64,000 bases of DNA from CAXBNB01 sp040222275 (GTDB taxonomy: Bacteria; Bacteroidota; Bacteroidia; Cytophagales; Cyclobacteriaceae). This document shows, piece by piece, positions 27,352 through 36,301 of the stretch (positions are counted from its first letter, which is position 1; the number at the start of each line of letters is the position of its first letter). Under the pieces are notes generated by a model. It was not told the origin of the DNA. It ran no database searches and worked only from the letters and a program-made list of their open reading frames with translations. The translations under genes and the position numbers were made by a program. The stretch is from positions 310,001 through 374,000 of the forward strand of contig JAVKDJ010000002.1 of assembly GCA_040222275.1 (NCBI GenBank), read 5' to 3'.

Positions 27352-27380
27352 AAAGTCCCGATTTTGTCGGGACTTTTTTT
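27352..27380. terminator. bidirectional terminator between gldJ and comF
   Basis: AAAGTCCCGA and TCGGGACTTT form a 10-bp stem around TTTTG with a T run after it and an A-rich left flank. It overlaps the stop of the convergent ComF gene and can serve both genes. Confidence 0.9.
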
Positions 27381-28071
27381 ATTGCTGGCCCGTAGCAATA
27401 CATGCTACGGAAATATGGCTGGCACCCCCTTCGTTTAAAATTGCTGCCGCCGACTCTATGGTAGCCCCGGTGGTAATGACATCATCAATCAGCAATATAT
27501 GTTTCTGATCAGCCGCTCCATTGCCGTTTTGTTCGAAAATACTATCAACATTTAACCAACGGTCCGTTTTGCTCTTTTTGGTTTGTGTCGCTGTATCTTT
27601 TTTTCTTTTAATTATGCTGTTTTCAACGGGAATCCCCAAAGTGTCACCAAGGCCGTTTGCAATCAACTCGCTTTGGTTATATCCTCTCCGCTTTAGTTTA
27701 GCCTGGTGCAAGGGGATTGGTACAATCATATCAATATCCAAAGCATCTGTTGTTTTCTTGATATGGTGCCCAAACCATTCTCCCATGGCAACAGCCAGTT
27801 TTTCCTGGCCATTGTATTTCACCTGATGTAACAGTTTTTGAGCTATCCCCCTGCGGCCAAATTTCAAATAAGCAAATACCGTGTGTAGGTTGTGTATGGT
27901 TGGAAGCCTCTTCTTTATCGGACTGGATGAATCTGAATGGAATTCGGTGGTTGGCAAATTGAGTTTACATGAAAGGCAAAGGTATTCTTCCTTAGAAATA
28001 AGCGTTCTGTTGCACCCGATGCACGTTCTTGGGTAAAACAAGGAAATAAAATCGGTCAATATCCTGTTCAT
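27379..28071 (-). CDS. comF: ComF-family phosphoribosyltransferase-like protein
   Basis: A 230-residue cytoplasmic protein. The N-terminal zinc-ribbon cysteines are in RTCIGCNRTL and YLCLSCKLNL. The central IDMIVPIPLHQAKLKRRGYNQSELIA and the PRPP-binding HILLIDDVITTGATIESAA are family signatures. ComF/GntX proteins take part in DNA uptake and have a type I PRTase fold. It stands alone, convergent with gldJ. Confidence 0.93.
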   Translation of the reverse strand: MNRILTDFISLFYPRTCIGCNRTLISKEEYLCLSCKLNLPTTEFHSDSSSPIKKRLPTIHNLHTVFAYLKFGRRGIAQKLLHQVKYNGQEKLAVAMGEWFGHHIKKTTDALDIDMIVPIPLHQAKLKRRGYNQSELIANGLGDTLGIPVENSIIKRKKDTATQTKKSKTDRWLNVDSIFEQNGNGAADQKHILLIDDVITTGATIESAAAILNEGGASHISVACIATGQQ

Positions 28072-28170
28072 TCAGGCAGCCTGGAATATCTTTGAATTTG
28101 ATTATAATTTATAAAATACTGGACAATAATCAATAGTAATAAAAAATTTCTTGAAAACGGCTATCACCAG

Positions 28171-28250
28171 GCACATTCATCGAGATGCCGCCTGCCGGGA
28201 GGGGCAGTTTCGCTGGTTTCATTTCGATCCCGAGATCGAAAACAGAAATG
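28171..28250. repeat. REP-like palindromic element upstream of the ori-proximal gene run
   Basis: The gap between comF and the small gene at 28309 has a GC-rich patch with nested inverted repeats: CTGCC (28192-28196) with GGCAG (28203-28207), and TTTCGATC (28222-28229) with GATCGAAA (28234-28241). Composition and wording (TTCATCGAGATG…, CATTTCGATC) resemble scattered intergenic palindromes of Bacteroidota genomes. No transposase is linked. Confidence 0.4.
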
Positions 28251-28308
28251 ACAATTTATAGGCACGCGCGGGAACAATACAGAGGAATACTTTCGATTAA
28301 AACTACTC

Positions 28309-28662
28309 ATGATAAAAAAAGACCTTGAACTTGAAAAAAAATGGCAGGGAGTACTTGAATATTTAAAGGGACTCATTGGCAAAAAACCCGTAGATCTAAA
28401 TGGTGTGCTTTTTCTTATCGGGGTTCAGGAGCTGGGATCAGGTTTTGCTAATTTTTCGAAGGAAGAAAAGCAGGACCTAATGCATATTGGTATTTGTAAA
28501 GTGCTCAGCCTTTCGGGGTTCTATGAATTAGAGGGACAGGACAAGGATGGTTGGCCCCATTGGAAAGTAAAGAAGCAATTGCCTCATTTTGATATTTTAG
28601 AGCAGGAAAAGTTGCTAAAAATTCATGTCATAGAATACTTTGAAACTGAGTATGGGTTATGA
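28309..28662 (+). CDS. small protein of unknown function (117 residues)
   Basis: A soluble, mostly helical protein. The segment GVLFLIGVQELGSGFANFSKEEKQDLMHIGICKVLSLSGFYELEG is well structured, and the C-terminal HVIEYFETEYG ends exactly at the next start with an ATGA overlap. Such tight coupling to the SBP_bac_5-like gene suggests a shared process. No domain is recognised. Confidence 0.75.
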   Translation: MIKKDLELEKKWQGVLEYLKGLIGKKPVDLNGVLFLIGVQELGSGFANFSKEEKQDLMHIGICKVLSLSGFYELEGQDKDGWPHWKVKKQLPHFDILEQEKLLKIHVIEYFETEYGL

Positions 28663-30146
28663 TAAAGGAGAAAAGTGGTCGGTTTTCTAAATTTGCCCAA
28701 ATTGCATACTATTATATTTTCCTTTTAAACACTATCCCCTTTGTGCTAGGTCTTGTGGCCCTTGTTTCATGTGAAACTAAAAACAACAAACAAGCAGAGG
28801 GAACCGAATACTTGGAAAAGAACCTTAGGGTAAGTTTAACAGAAAATATTAAAACCCTGAACCCGTTAAAGTTTTCCAATAAGTCTGAAATATTTCTGGG
28901 TAAGCAACTGTATGAAGGCCTGTACACCAGAAATACGGCTGGGAATGTAATACCAGAGTTGCTACAGGGTGCTGAACTGGATACCATCAGCAAAAAATAT
29001 ACATTCACACTTAAAAAAGGCCAGAAATTTAGTAATGGGGATGTTGTCACTTCAAAAGACATTTATCAGTGCTTCGGGACTATTTTTGGTGAAGCGAATG
29101 TTAATCCAGCGGTTGAAAGGTTTAGAAACAATGTTGTTGGGTTCGCCAAATGGTGGACGAACCGAAATGAGGCTACTTCGAGTCAGCTACCTTCTGGTTT
29201 TCAGTTAGTTGATGATTATTCTGTGTCCCTGTCTGTACTGAAGATAGATGAGACTCTGGTAGAAACGCTTGCAGCAACAACTTTTCTCATTTATAAAGAG
29301 CTGGAAGGAAATAAATTCATAGGTAGTGGGCCTTTTGAAATCGAATATGCGAATGACGATATTTCATACAATTTAAAGAGAAATCCATTTTATGCAGTAG
29401 AGACCAACGATGCACTGATTGATGGTATCAACATCCGGTTTATAAAAAACCCAAATGCTGCTTTGGATGAGTTTATCAATGGTTCATTGGATGTGTTAAG
29501 CTACAAAGCTTCAGACCCCACAAATGTGCAAATAGAAAAAGCTGTAGCTAACAATTACGACTATAAAGATTACGTTCAACAGTACAGTGGATCTATGCGC
29601 TATATGTTGTTTCATAATTTTAGTAATCGCAACGATATCATGAAAACTGTTTTCAACCTGAATCAAAAAAACACCGACCATCGTTTTGTCGGTTTTTTGG
29701 AAAAGACAAAGTGGAAATACGATACCATTAATTTTGAGTTTTTCGACAAGCTCAGCCAGATTGAGCCGGACACAACTAAAATTGGACCGATTCCGGTAAT
29801 AAATAAGAGCCAGTATGACAATAATGAATTATTGAATTGGTTAACTCCACAAGGGGGTTACGAACTATTCCAAATGGCTTCAATGTCCAATATTGACCCA
29901 AATGCTGAATATATCGTAATAGATGAAACCAGAATGGAGCGGCTACAGACGTCATCTTATGGGGAAGTACTGAAATATTTGGCTAAAACTTTACCTAATC
30001 AAAAACCAAATCTCGGATTAACCGTGATTGGATACGAACATGATTTGATTATTTTCGATGAAAGGTTCAGTGGATTTACGAAATTTGGTGATTGGTCATT
30101 GGATATTAAAAACTTAACTTACACCAAACCTAGATTAATAGAGTAA
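28659..30146 (+). CDS. SBP_bac_5-like lipoprotein (peptide-binding fold)
   Basis: A 495-residue envelope protein with an N-terminal hydrophobic segment ending LVALVSCET (likely lipid-anchored cysteine). The family 5 solute-binding fold is clear: LRVSLTENIKTLNPLKFSN, LGKQLYEGLYTRNTAGNVIPELL, YTFTLKKGQKFSNGDVVTSKDI and FIGSGPFEIEYANDDISYNLKRNPFY. Normal members feed oligopeptide ABC transporters, yet no permease or ATPase is nearby. It is translationally coupled to the small upstream gene, and the next gene starts 11 bases downstream. A role other than uptake is possible. Confidence 0.85.
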   Translation: MIKEKSGRFSKFAQIAYYYIFLLNTIPFVLGLVALVSCETKNNKQAEGTEYLEKNLRVSLTENIKTLNPLKFSNKSEIFLGKQLYEGLYTRNTAGNVIPELLQGAELDTISKKYTFTLKKGQKFSNGDVVTSKDIYQCFGTIFGEANVNPAVERFRNNVVGFAKWWTNRNEATSSQLPSGFQLVDDYSVSLSVLKIDETLVETLAATTFLIYKELEGNKFIGSGPFEIEYANDDISYNLKRNPFYAVETNDALIDGINIRFIKNPNAALDEFINGSLDVLSYKASDPTNVQIEKAVANNYDYKDYVQQYSGSMRYMLFHNFSNRNDIMKTVFNLNQKNTDHRFVGFLEKTKWKYDTINFEFFDKLSQIEPDTTKIGPIPVINKSQYDNNELLNWLTPQGGYELFQMASMSNIDPNAEYIVIDETRMERLQTSSYGEVLKYLAKTLPNQKPNLGLTVIGYEHDLIIFDERFSGFTKFGDWSLDIKNLTYTKPRLIE

Positions 30147-30157
30147 AACACAAACAT

Positions 30158-33100
30158 TTGGCAAAAGACAATTCCATATTAAAACTTAAACTAAGTGAGT
30201 ACAAAAAAAAGTACTACCTAAACCAATTGCTACGTGGATCGATATTCTTCCTTGCCATCATATTGTCCATGTACCTGGTTTCCACCACAGCTGATTTTGG
30301 CTTAAAGCCAGGAACGACAGGGCGGGGTTTCATTTTTTTTAGCTTTCTTTCAGTACTTATAGTTGCCTTTGCGTGGTTAATTGCCCGGCCAGTGTCGAAA
30401 ATCCTTTCTCATAAAAACCAAATTAGTGATGAGGAAGCAGCCATTCAAATTGGACAACTTTTTCCTGACCTAAGTGATAAGTTGCTGAATACCATTCAGT
30501 TAACTAAAATCAGTAGCCAAACGAACTCATTGGTCGCTGCGAGCATAGACAAGAGGATTGAGGAAATTTCTGTATTTCAGTTTGCCACAGGAATCAAGTA
30601 TGGCACCAATAAGAAATATGTCAAATATGTGGCCTATCCTTCTTTAATTTTGTTGGTCATACTTCTGTTTGTTCCCCAGTTTCTCACAGAAAGCACCGTG
30701 CGCCTGATACGGTTCGACCAGGAGTTCAGCCCTGCTTCCTATTTCACCATAAATCCCATAACCACTAATAATATTGCTTTCAAAAACGAAAATTATACTG
30801 TACAATTCAAAATAGAAGGCACCATTGTCCCTGACAAAATTTACCTTAGGTCCAATAACAGGAAAATAAAGTTGACTCGAAACAACGAGCTCATCGAATA
30901 TACTTTTAAGAAAGTTCAGGATGACTTTAACTTTAGCATTGAAGCCACAGATTATAATTCCCAGCCCTATCTGGTAAAAGTCTATGCACGTCCTGATATT
31001 AAAAATTTCAATGTACAATTAGATTATCCGGCTTATACATCAAAGGAGAGCGAATCATTCTCCAATTCAGGCAACCTCAATATACCAGAAGGTACTAAAG
31101 TCAACTGGCTCATCAATACTATTTCTTCCGACTCAGTGTATTTTTCTTTTGCTCCGGAATATAAACCTATACCTACAGAATATACTGACAATCAATTATT
31201 TAGCTATGGTTCCAGGTTTTTCAACAATCAGGACTATACGATCAATCTCGAAAATAAATTCAGTTCCAACAAGGATGAAATCAAGTACCATATTGAAGTG
31301 GATAAAGACAAATTTCCATCTTTGTCTTTAGACATACATCAGGATACAACACTCTATAGTTTTTTATATCTGGGAGGAAACATTGCCGACGACTATGGAA
31401 TTTCGAGGCTTGAGTTGGTATATAATATAAAAAACGACAGAAGCGATACTCAAAATCAAGTTCGAAGTATTCCATTGGGAAACCGGAATAAAACACAGAA
31501 TTTTTTCTATCAGTGGATGTTGGATAGTCTCAAGCTCAGCGACAAGGACAAACTCGAATATTATGTCAGGGTATGGGACAATGACGGTATCAACGGGCCA
31601 AAATTCACTCGGTCCACTTTGTACAGTTTGAAGTTGCCTAATAAAAAAGAAATCGGGGAGAATCTCGATAGACAGGCAGAAGGCGCAAAGAACAAAATCA
31701 GCGAAACGCTGAAAGAAACAGAAGAGCTGAAGAAGCAAATTGAAGACATTCAGGACAAACTCAAGAGCAAAAAGAACCTCGACTGGCAGGATAAAAAGCA
31801 ACTTCAGGAATTGCTCAAACAAAAGGAAAAGCTTCAAAAGCAACTAGAGGAGTTGAGCAAACAAAACAAATCACATGCTGAGAAAAAGGATCGATTCTTT
31901 AAGCAAAGCGATGAATTGAAACAAAAGGTGCAGCAACTTCAAAAATTGATGGATGATTTGTTGGATGAAGAAACCAAAAAATTGTACGATGAGCTAAAGA
32001 AACTGCTGGAAGAACAGAAGGGTATTGACGAAGTACAGGAAATGATGGACAAGATCCAGAATAAAGAAAACAATATCGAAAAGGAAATTGAACGCACATT
32101 GGAGCTTTTCAAGAAAATGCAGTTCGATTACAAAATGGAAGACATTGTCAATGACCTCAACGAGCTGGAGAAAGAACAAAAAGACCTGGCCGAAGAAACC
32201 AGCGAAAAATCAAACGATCTTGAAAAACTTGGTGAAGAACAAGAACAGCTCAATGAAGATTTTAAAGACATCCAGAAAGAAATGGATGAACTTAAACAAC
32301 TAAACAATGAGCTCAAAAACCCTGAAGACCTGGAAGACACCTCAGAAGAGGAACAGGAAATAAGTGAGGAGCAGCAAAATAGTTCTGAAGAACTGGACAA
32401 CAAGCAGCGGAAAAAAGCTTCAGAGTCGCAAAAGAAAGCCGGGGAAAAAGTGGAAGGCCTTCGCAAGAAAATGGAAGAAATGCAGAGCAATATGGAAATG
32501 GTAATGCTCGAAGAAAACATTGAAAACCTAAAGGACATTGTAGATAACCTGGTAAAAGTATCCTTTGACCAGGAAAGTATCATGGAAGAGTTTAGAGGGG
32601 TAAACCAAAGTGATCCCCGCTATGTAGTGCTTTCACAAAAGCAACTCAAACTTAGGGACGACTCCAGGATCATCGAAGACAGCCTTCAGTCGCTTGCATC
32701 AAGGGTATTTCAAATTGCGTCGTTTGTCACACGCGAACTTGATGCGATGAATGACCACATAGAAGCCAGCCTACAAGCCCTCAAAGATAGAAAATTGCCC
32801 TCGGCCATCAGCAATCAGCAATTTTCAATGACATCTATAAACAACCTTGCACTCCTACTGGACGATGTACTTCAGCAAATGCAACAGCAAATGTCTGACG
32901 CTATGGGCAAGCCACAAAAGGGCAAAAAAGGACAAAAACAGCAAATGCCAGGATTGTCCGAACTACAACGACAACTCAATGAAAAAATAGAAAACCTCAA
33001 AAAGGGTGGAAAATCCGGCAGGCAATTGTCTGAAGAATTGGCTAAACTGGCAGCCCAGCAGGAAATGATCCGGCAACAGCTGCAGGAAATGGAAGAAATG

Positions 33101-33454
33101 CTCAACCAGGAAAACAAGGGTGGTGGAAATGGAGCCAAAGATGCCATTAAGAAAATGGAGCAAACAGAAATGGATTTGGTCAACAAAAACATTACACGGC
33201 AAACCATTGAACGACAAAAAGATATCCTGACCCGGCTACTACAAGCAGAAGAAGCCATGAGGGAAAGGGAGTTGGATAAAGAAAGGGAGTCGGAAAAGGC
33301 CGAGGAACTCAACCGGGAACTTCCCCCTCAATTCGAAGAATACCTGAAAGCCAAGGAAAAAGAAGTAGAACTGCTCAAGACTATACCTTTGAAATTAAAC
33401 CCTTACTACAAAGAAGAAGTAAACAAATATTTTAAAAGGTTAAGTGAACAATAA
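30158..33454 (+). CDS. large membrane-anchored coiled-coil protein (DUF4175-like)
   Basis: A 1,098-residue protein. Three membrane helices lie near residues 27-42, 58-76 and 151-173. A beta-rich part follows to about residue 500 (periplasmic by topology inference), then a very long K/E/Q-rich coiled coil from about 505 to 1000, a QMQQQM-rich stretch and a charged tail. The layout matches DUF4175-type proteins of Bacteroidota and Alphaproteobacteria. The start is TTG at 30158; no ATG precedes the conserved N-terminus. It follows the SBP_bac_5-like gene by 11 bases. Function unknown; a structural or scaffolding role is inference. Confidence 0.85.
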   Translation: MAKDNSILKLKLSEYKKKYYLNQLLRGSIFFLAIILSMYLVSTTADFGLKPGTTGRGFIFFSFLSVLIVAFAWLIARPVSKILSHKNQISDEEAAIQIGQLFPDLSDKLLNTIQLTKISSQTNSLVAASIDKRIEEISVFQFATGIKYGTNKKYVKYVAYPSLILLVILLFVPQFLTESTVRLIRFDQEFSPASYFTINPITTNNIAFKNENYTVQFKIEGTIVPDKIYLRSNNRKIKLTRNNELIEYTFKKVQDDFNFSIEATDYNSQPYLVKVYARPDIKNFNVQLDYPAYTSKESESFSNSGNLNIPEGTKVNWLINTISSDSVYFSFAPEYKPIPTEYTDNQLFSYGSRFFNNQDYTINLENKFSSNKDEIKYHIEVDKDKFPSLSLDIHQDTTLYSFLYLGGNIADDYGISRLELVYNIKNDRSDTQNQVRSIPLGNRNKTQNFFYQWMLDSLKLSDKDKLEYYVRVWDNDGINGPKFTRSTLYSLKLPNKKEIGENLDRQAEGAKNKISETLKETEELKKQIEDIQDKLKSKKNLDWQDKKQLQELLKQKEKLQKQLEELSKQNKSHAEKKDRFFKQSDELKQKVQQLQKLMDDLLDEETKKLYDELKKLLEEQKGIDEVQEMMDKIQNKENNIEKEIERTLELFKKMQFDYKMEDIVNDLNELEKEQKDLAEETSEKSNDLEKLGEEQEQLNEDFKDIQKEMDELKQLNNELKNPEDLEDTSEEEQEISEEQQNSSEELDNKQRKKASESQKKAGEKVEGLRKKMEEMQSNMEMVMLEENIENLKDIVDNLVKVSFDQESIMEEFRGVNQSDPRYVVLSQKQLKLRDDSRIIEDSLQSLASRVFQIASFVTRELDAMNDHIEASLQALKDRKLPSAISNQQFSMTSINNLALLLDDVLQQMQQQMSDAMGKPQKGKKGQKQQMPGLSELQRQLNEKIENLKKGGKSGRQLSEELAKLAAQQEMIRQQLQEMEEMLNQENKGGGNGAKDAIKKMEQTEMDLVNKNITRQTIERQKDILTRLLQAEEAMRERELDKERESEKAEELNRELPPQFEEYLKAKEKEVELLKTIPLKLNPYYKEEVNKYFKRLSEQ

Positions 33455-33462
33455 TATATTTG
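33455..33462 (+). promoter_or_regulatory. -7 element TATATTTG after the coiled-coil gene
   Basis: A perfect TAnnTTTG element begins right after the upstream stop codon and 33 bases before the ATG at 33495. If used, it would start the HATPase transcript downstream of the alternative start at 33444, favouring the ATG at 33495. Confidence 0.4.
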
Positions 33463-33494
33463 CGCTTAGAAAAATAAAACAGATACCATTTGCT

Positions 33495-33896
33495 ATGGAT
33501 GCCATTAAAATTCAGATTCCTTCATTAACAGAAAACATTAGAATTGTCGAAAGCTTCATTGACAATGCAAAGGAAAAGTTCAATTTTAATGACGACATCT
33601 ACGGCAACATCATGATAGCGGTGACCGAATCTGTAAACAACGCCATAGTACATGGCAACTCCTCCGACAAGAGCAAGAACGTTTCCCTATCACTTCAATT
33701 AAACGACAATTCCCTCACTTTTACAGTAGAGGACCAAGGCAAGGGGTTTGACTACAACAACCTTGACGACCCCACAGCACCAGAAAACCTTGAAAAAATA
33801 GGGGGAAGGGGAATTTTTCTAATGAAAAACTTATCTGATGAAGTCTCTTTCCACGATGAAGGAAAAAAGGTTCAACTTTCTTTCTACTTAGATTAA
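33495..33896 (+). CDS. HATPase-domain protein, anti-sigma factor kinase-like
   Basis: A 133-residue GHKL ATPase of the SpoIIAB/RsbW type: the N box is IAVTESVNNAIVHGN, the G1 box VEDQGKGFDY and the G2 box GGRGIFLMKNLSD. Stand-alone proteins of this kind phosphorylate anti-sigma antagonists or bind sigma factors. No STAS-domain partner or sigma gene is adjacent. The ATG at 33495 is chosen over an in-frame start at 33444 that overlaps the upstream gene and precedes a promoter-like element. It overlaps ybeY by 1 base. Confidence 0.87.
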   Translation: MDAIKIQIPSLTENIRIVESFIDNAKEKFNFNDDIYGNIMIAVTESVNNAIVHGNSSDKSKNVSLSLQLNDNSLTFTVEDQGKGFDYNNLDDPTAPENLEKIGGRGIFLMKNLSDEVSFHDEGKKVQLSFYLD

Positions 33897-34321
33897 TGCC
33901 CTCTGTACAGTTTTTTTACGAAGACACAGCCTTTTCACTTCTTTCCCCTGATTCAATCAATACCTGGATATCCAACTGCATACAGCAGGAGGGGTTTACA
34001 CTACAAGCCTTAAACTTTATCTTCTGTTCGGACGAATACCTACATAAGATAAATGTGGAGTATCTCGATCACGACTACTACACTGATATAATTACATTCG
34101 ACAATTCCGAAGAAGGTGATCAAATTGAGGGGGATATATTCATTAGCGTAGAAAGGATACAAGACAACTCCGAAGAACATACCGTATCGTTCATGGAAGA
34201 ACTTCATCGTGTCATAATACACGGGGTACTTCACCTTACAGGATACAACGACAAATCGGATTCGGAGAAAAAGGAGATGCGTGAAAAAGAAAATGCTTAT
34301 TTATCTTTGCTCCAATTTTAA
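33896..34321 (+). CDS. ybeY: rRNA maturation RNase YbeY
   Basis: A 141-residue endoribonuclease acting in 16S rRNA 3'-end maturation and ribosome quality control. The motif HGVLHLTGYND gives metal ligands H109 and H113. The third position (119), histidine in the common HGxLHLxGyDH form, is aspartate here. The same Asp is, to my knowledge, usual in Bacteroidota YbeY, so the enzyme is probably active. The Asp-rich segment HDYYTDIITFDNSEEGDQIEGDIFIS is also typical. The gene ends directly at the first parS site. Confidence 0.95.
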   Translation: MPSVQFFYEDTAFSLLSPDSINTWISNCIQQEGFTLQALNFIFCSDEYLHKINVEYLDHDYYTDIITFDNSEEGDQIEGDIFISVERIQDNSEEHTVSFMEELHRVIIHGVLHLTGYNDKSDSEKKEMREKENAYLSLLQF

Positions 34322-34337
34322 CGTTCCACGTGAAACA
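34322..34337. promoter_or_regulatory. parS: parS-like ParB-binding site 1
   Basis: CGTTCCACGTGAAACA matches the bacterial parS consensus TGTTTCACGTGAAACA at 14 of 16 positions, with the CACGTG core centred in the near-palindrome. It starts one base after the ybeY stop codon. Confidence 0.82.
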
Positions 34338-34366
34338 CTAGAAACCTTGTTATGTGCTCGAACTGC

Positions 34367-34382
34367 TGTTCCACGTGAAACA
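34367..34382. promoter_or_regulatory. parS: parS-like ParB-binding site 2
   Basis: TGTTCCACGTGAAACA matches the parS consensus at 15 of 16 positions. It lies 45 bases from site 1 and 51 bases before the mnmG start. Two such sites in a 111-base gap, and none found elsewhere in the window, make chance very unlikely. Confidence 0.9.
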
Positions 34383-34432
34383 TATTTTTTTAACAACTGT
34401 TAATACCCAATATCACAAAATAGAAGATAAGA

Positions 34433-36295
34433 ATGTTTCCGACATACGATGTAATAGTAGTAGGTGCCGGACATGCCGGATGTGAGGCAGCAGCAGCAGC
34501 AGCCAATATGGGCTCAAGCGTTTTGCTCATCACTATGAACATGAATACAATAGCCCAGATGTCATGCAATCCAGCCATGGGAGGTGTGGCAAAAGGACAA
34601 ATAGTAAGGGAAATTGACGCCCTTGGAGGGTATTCAGGTATTGTGTCCGATAAATCTATGATACAGTTCCGCATGCTCAACAAATCTAAAGGGCCAGCCA
34701 TGTGGAGTCCACGTACGCAAAACGACAGAATGCGCTTTGCCGAAGAGTGGAGACTTATGCTGGAACAAACCCCGAATGTTGACTTTTGGCAAGAAATGGT
34801 TACTGGACTGGTCGTTAAAGATGGCCGTGTAACGGGTGTTGTAACAGGTATGGGAATTGAAATCCCGGCCAAATCAGTAGTACTCACCAATGGCACCTTC
34901 CTCAATGGGCTTATACATATAGGTGAAAAACGGTTTGGTGGTGGAAGAACAGGTGAAAAGGCCGCCACCGGTATTACCGAACAACTCATCAACCTGGGCT
35001 TTGAAGCTGGTAGGATGAAAACAGGTACACCTCCCAGGGTAGATGGCAGGTCCCTCGACTACAGTCAAATGGAAGAACAGCATGGAGATGAAACTCCCGA
35101 AAAGTTCTCGTTTTCAGATACAATGCCCTTGAAACAGCAAAAAAGCTGTTTTATTACCTATACCAATGATGCCGTACATGAAATACTGAAAACCGGATTT
35201 GAACAATCTCCGATGTTTACAGGCAGAATAAAAGGACTCGGGCCCAGGTATTGCCCTTCTATAGAAGACAAAATCAACCGCTTTGCCGATAGAAACAGGC
35301 ATCAAATCTTTGTGGAGCCAGAAGGATGGAATACCATAGAAATATATGTTAACGGTTTTTCTACCTCTTTACCGGAAGACGTGCAAGACAAAGCCATAAG
35401 AAATATTCCAGGTTTTCAGAATGTGAAAATGTTTCGGCCTGGTTATGCTATAGAGTATGACTATTTTCCACCTACTCAGCTGAAGCCAACGCTGGAAACC
35501 AAATTGATAGACAATTTATATTTTGCCGGACAGATCAATGGAACCACCGGATATGAGGAAGCCGCATGCCAGGGCCTTATGGCCGGCATAAATGCCCATA
35601 GGAAAACCAACGAAGAAACACCCTTTGTACTCAATAGATCAGAAGCTTATATTGGGGTCTTAATAGATGATCTCATCAATAAGGGAACTGAAGAGCCCTA
35701 CAGAATGTTTACCTCACGTGCAGAGTTCAGAATACTTCTTCGACAAGACAATGCAGATATCAGATTGACGGAAATAGGCCATAAAATAGGACTAGCTTCT
35801 GATGAAAGACTAAAAGCCGTACACGAAAAAATAGAGAATACCCAACACGTGATTGATGAATTGAAAAAAATAAAAGTGACACCTAATGAGGTCAATACCC
35901 AATTACAGCAATTAGGTACAGCAAACATTAGGGAAAAAACCAGTTTATTGCAGCTACTCAAAAGACCGGAACTAGAAGTGGATCATTTGAAATCATTGCA
36001 TGCAGAATTCAAAGATTATACATCCAAATACACCGAAGACATACTTCAGCAAGCATCTATCCTAATCAAATACGAAACCTATATAGAGAAAGAAAAAATA
36101 TTGGCTGACAAATTGGGAGACTTAGACAATAAGAAAATACCATTACAATTCAACTATCACAACATACCTGCCCTTTCGTCTGAAGCGAAAGAAAAACTTA
36201 CTAATGTGAAACCAGAAAACCTGGGACAGGCCTCTAGAATTAGTGGCGTCAATCCTGCCGATATTTCTGTGTTAATGGTTTATATGGCGAGATAA
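34433..36295 (+). CDS. mnmG: tRNA uridine-5-carboxymethylaminomethyl modification enzyme MnmG
   Basis: A 620-residue FAD-binding partner of MnmE that modifies the wobble uridine of several tRNAs. The FAD motif VVGAGHAGCEAA is at residues 8-19, followed by MSCNPAMGGVAKGQIVREIDALGG, NGTFLNGLIHIGEK and the C-terminal tRNA-binding region ending ASRISGVNPADISVLMVY. The family length is normal. In many bacteria this gene (gidA) lies beside the replication origin, which fits the parS sites just upstream and the DnaA-box gap 2.6 kb downstream. Confidence 0.98.
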   Translation: MFPTYDVIVVGAGHAGCEAAAAAANMGSSVLLITMNMNTIAQMSCNPAMGGVAKGQIVREIDALGGYSGIVSDKSMIQFRMLNKSKGPAMWSPRTQNDRMRFAEEWRLMLEQTPNVDFWQEMVTGLVVKDGRVTGVVTGMGIEIPAKSVVLTNGTFLNGLIHIGEKRFGGGRTGEKAATGITEQLINLGFEAGRMKTGTPPRVDGRSLDYSQMEEQHGDETPEKFSFSDTMPLKQQKSCFITYTNDAVHEILKTGFEQSPMFTGRIKGLGPRYCPSIEDKINRFADRNRHQIFVEPEGWNTIEIYVNGFSTSLPEDVQDKAIRNIPGFQNVKMFRPGYAIEYDYFPPTQLKPTLETKLIDNLYFAGQINGTTGYEEAACQGLMAGINAHRKTNEETPFVLNRSEAYIGVLIDDLINKGTEEPYRMFTSRAEFRILLRQDNADIRLTEIGHKIGLASDERLKAVHEKIENTQHVIDELKKIKVTPNEVNTQLQQLGTANIREKTSLLQLLKRPELEVDHLKSLHAEFKDYTSKYTEDILQQASILIKYETYIEKEKILADKLGDLDNKKIPLQFNYHNIPALSSEAKEKLTNVKPENLGQASRISGVNPADISVLMVYMAR

Positions 36296-36301
36296 TAAGG
36301 T

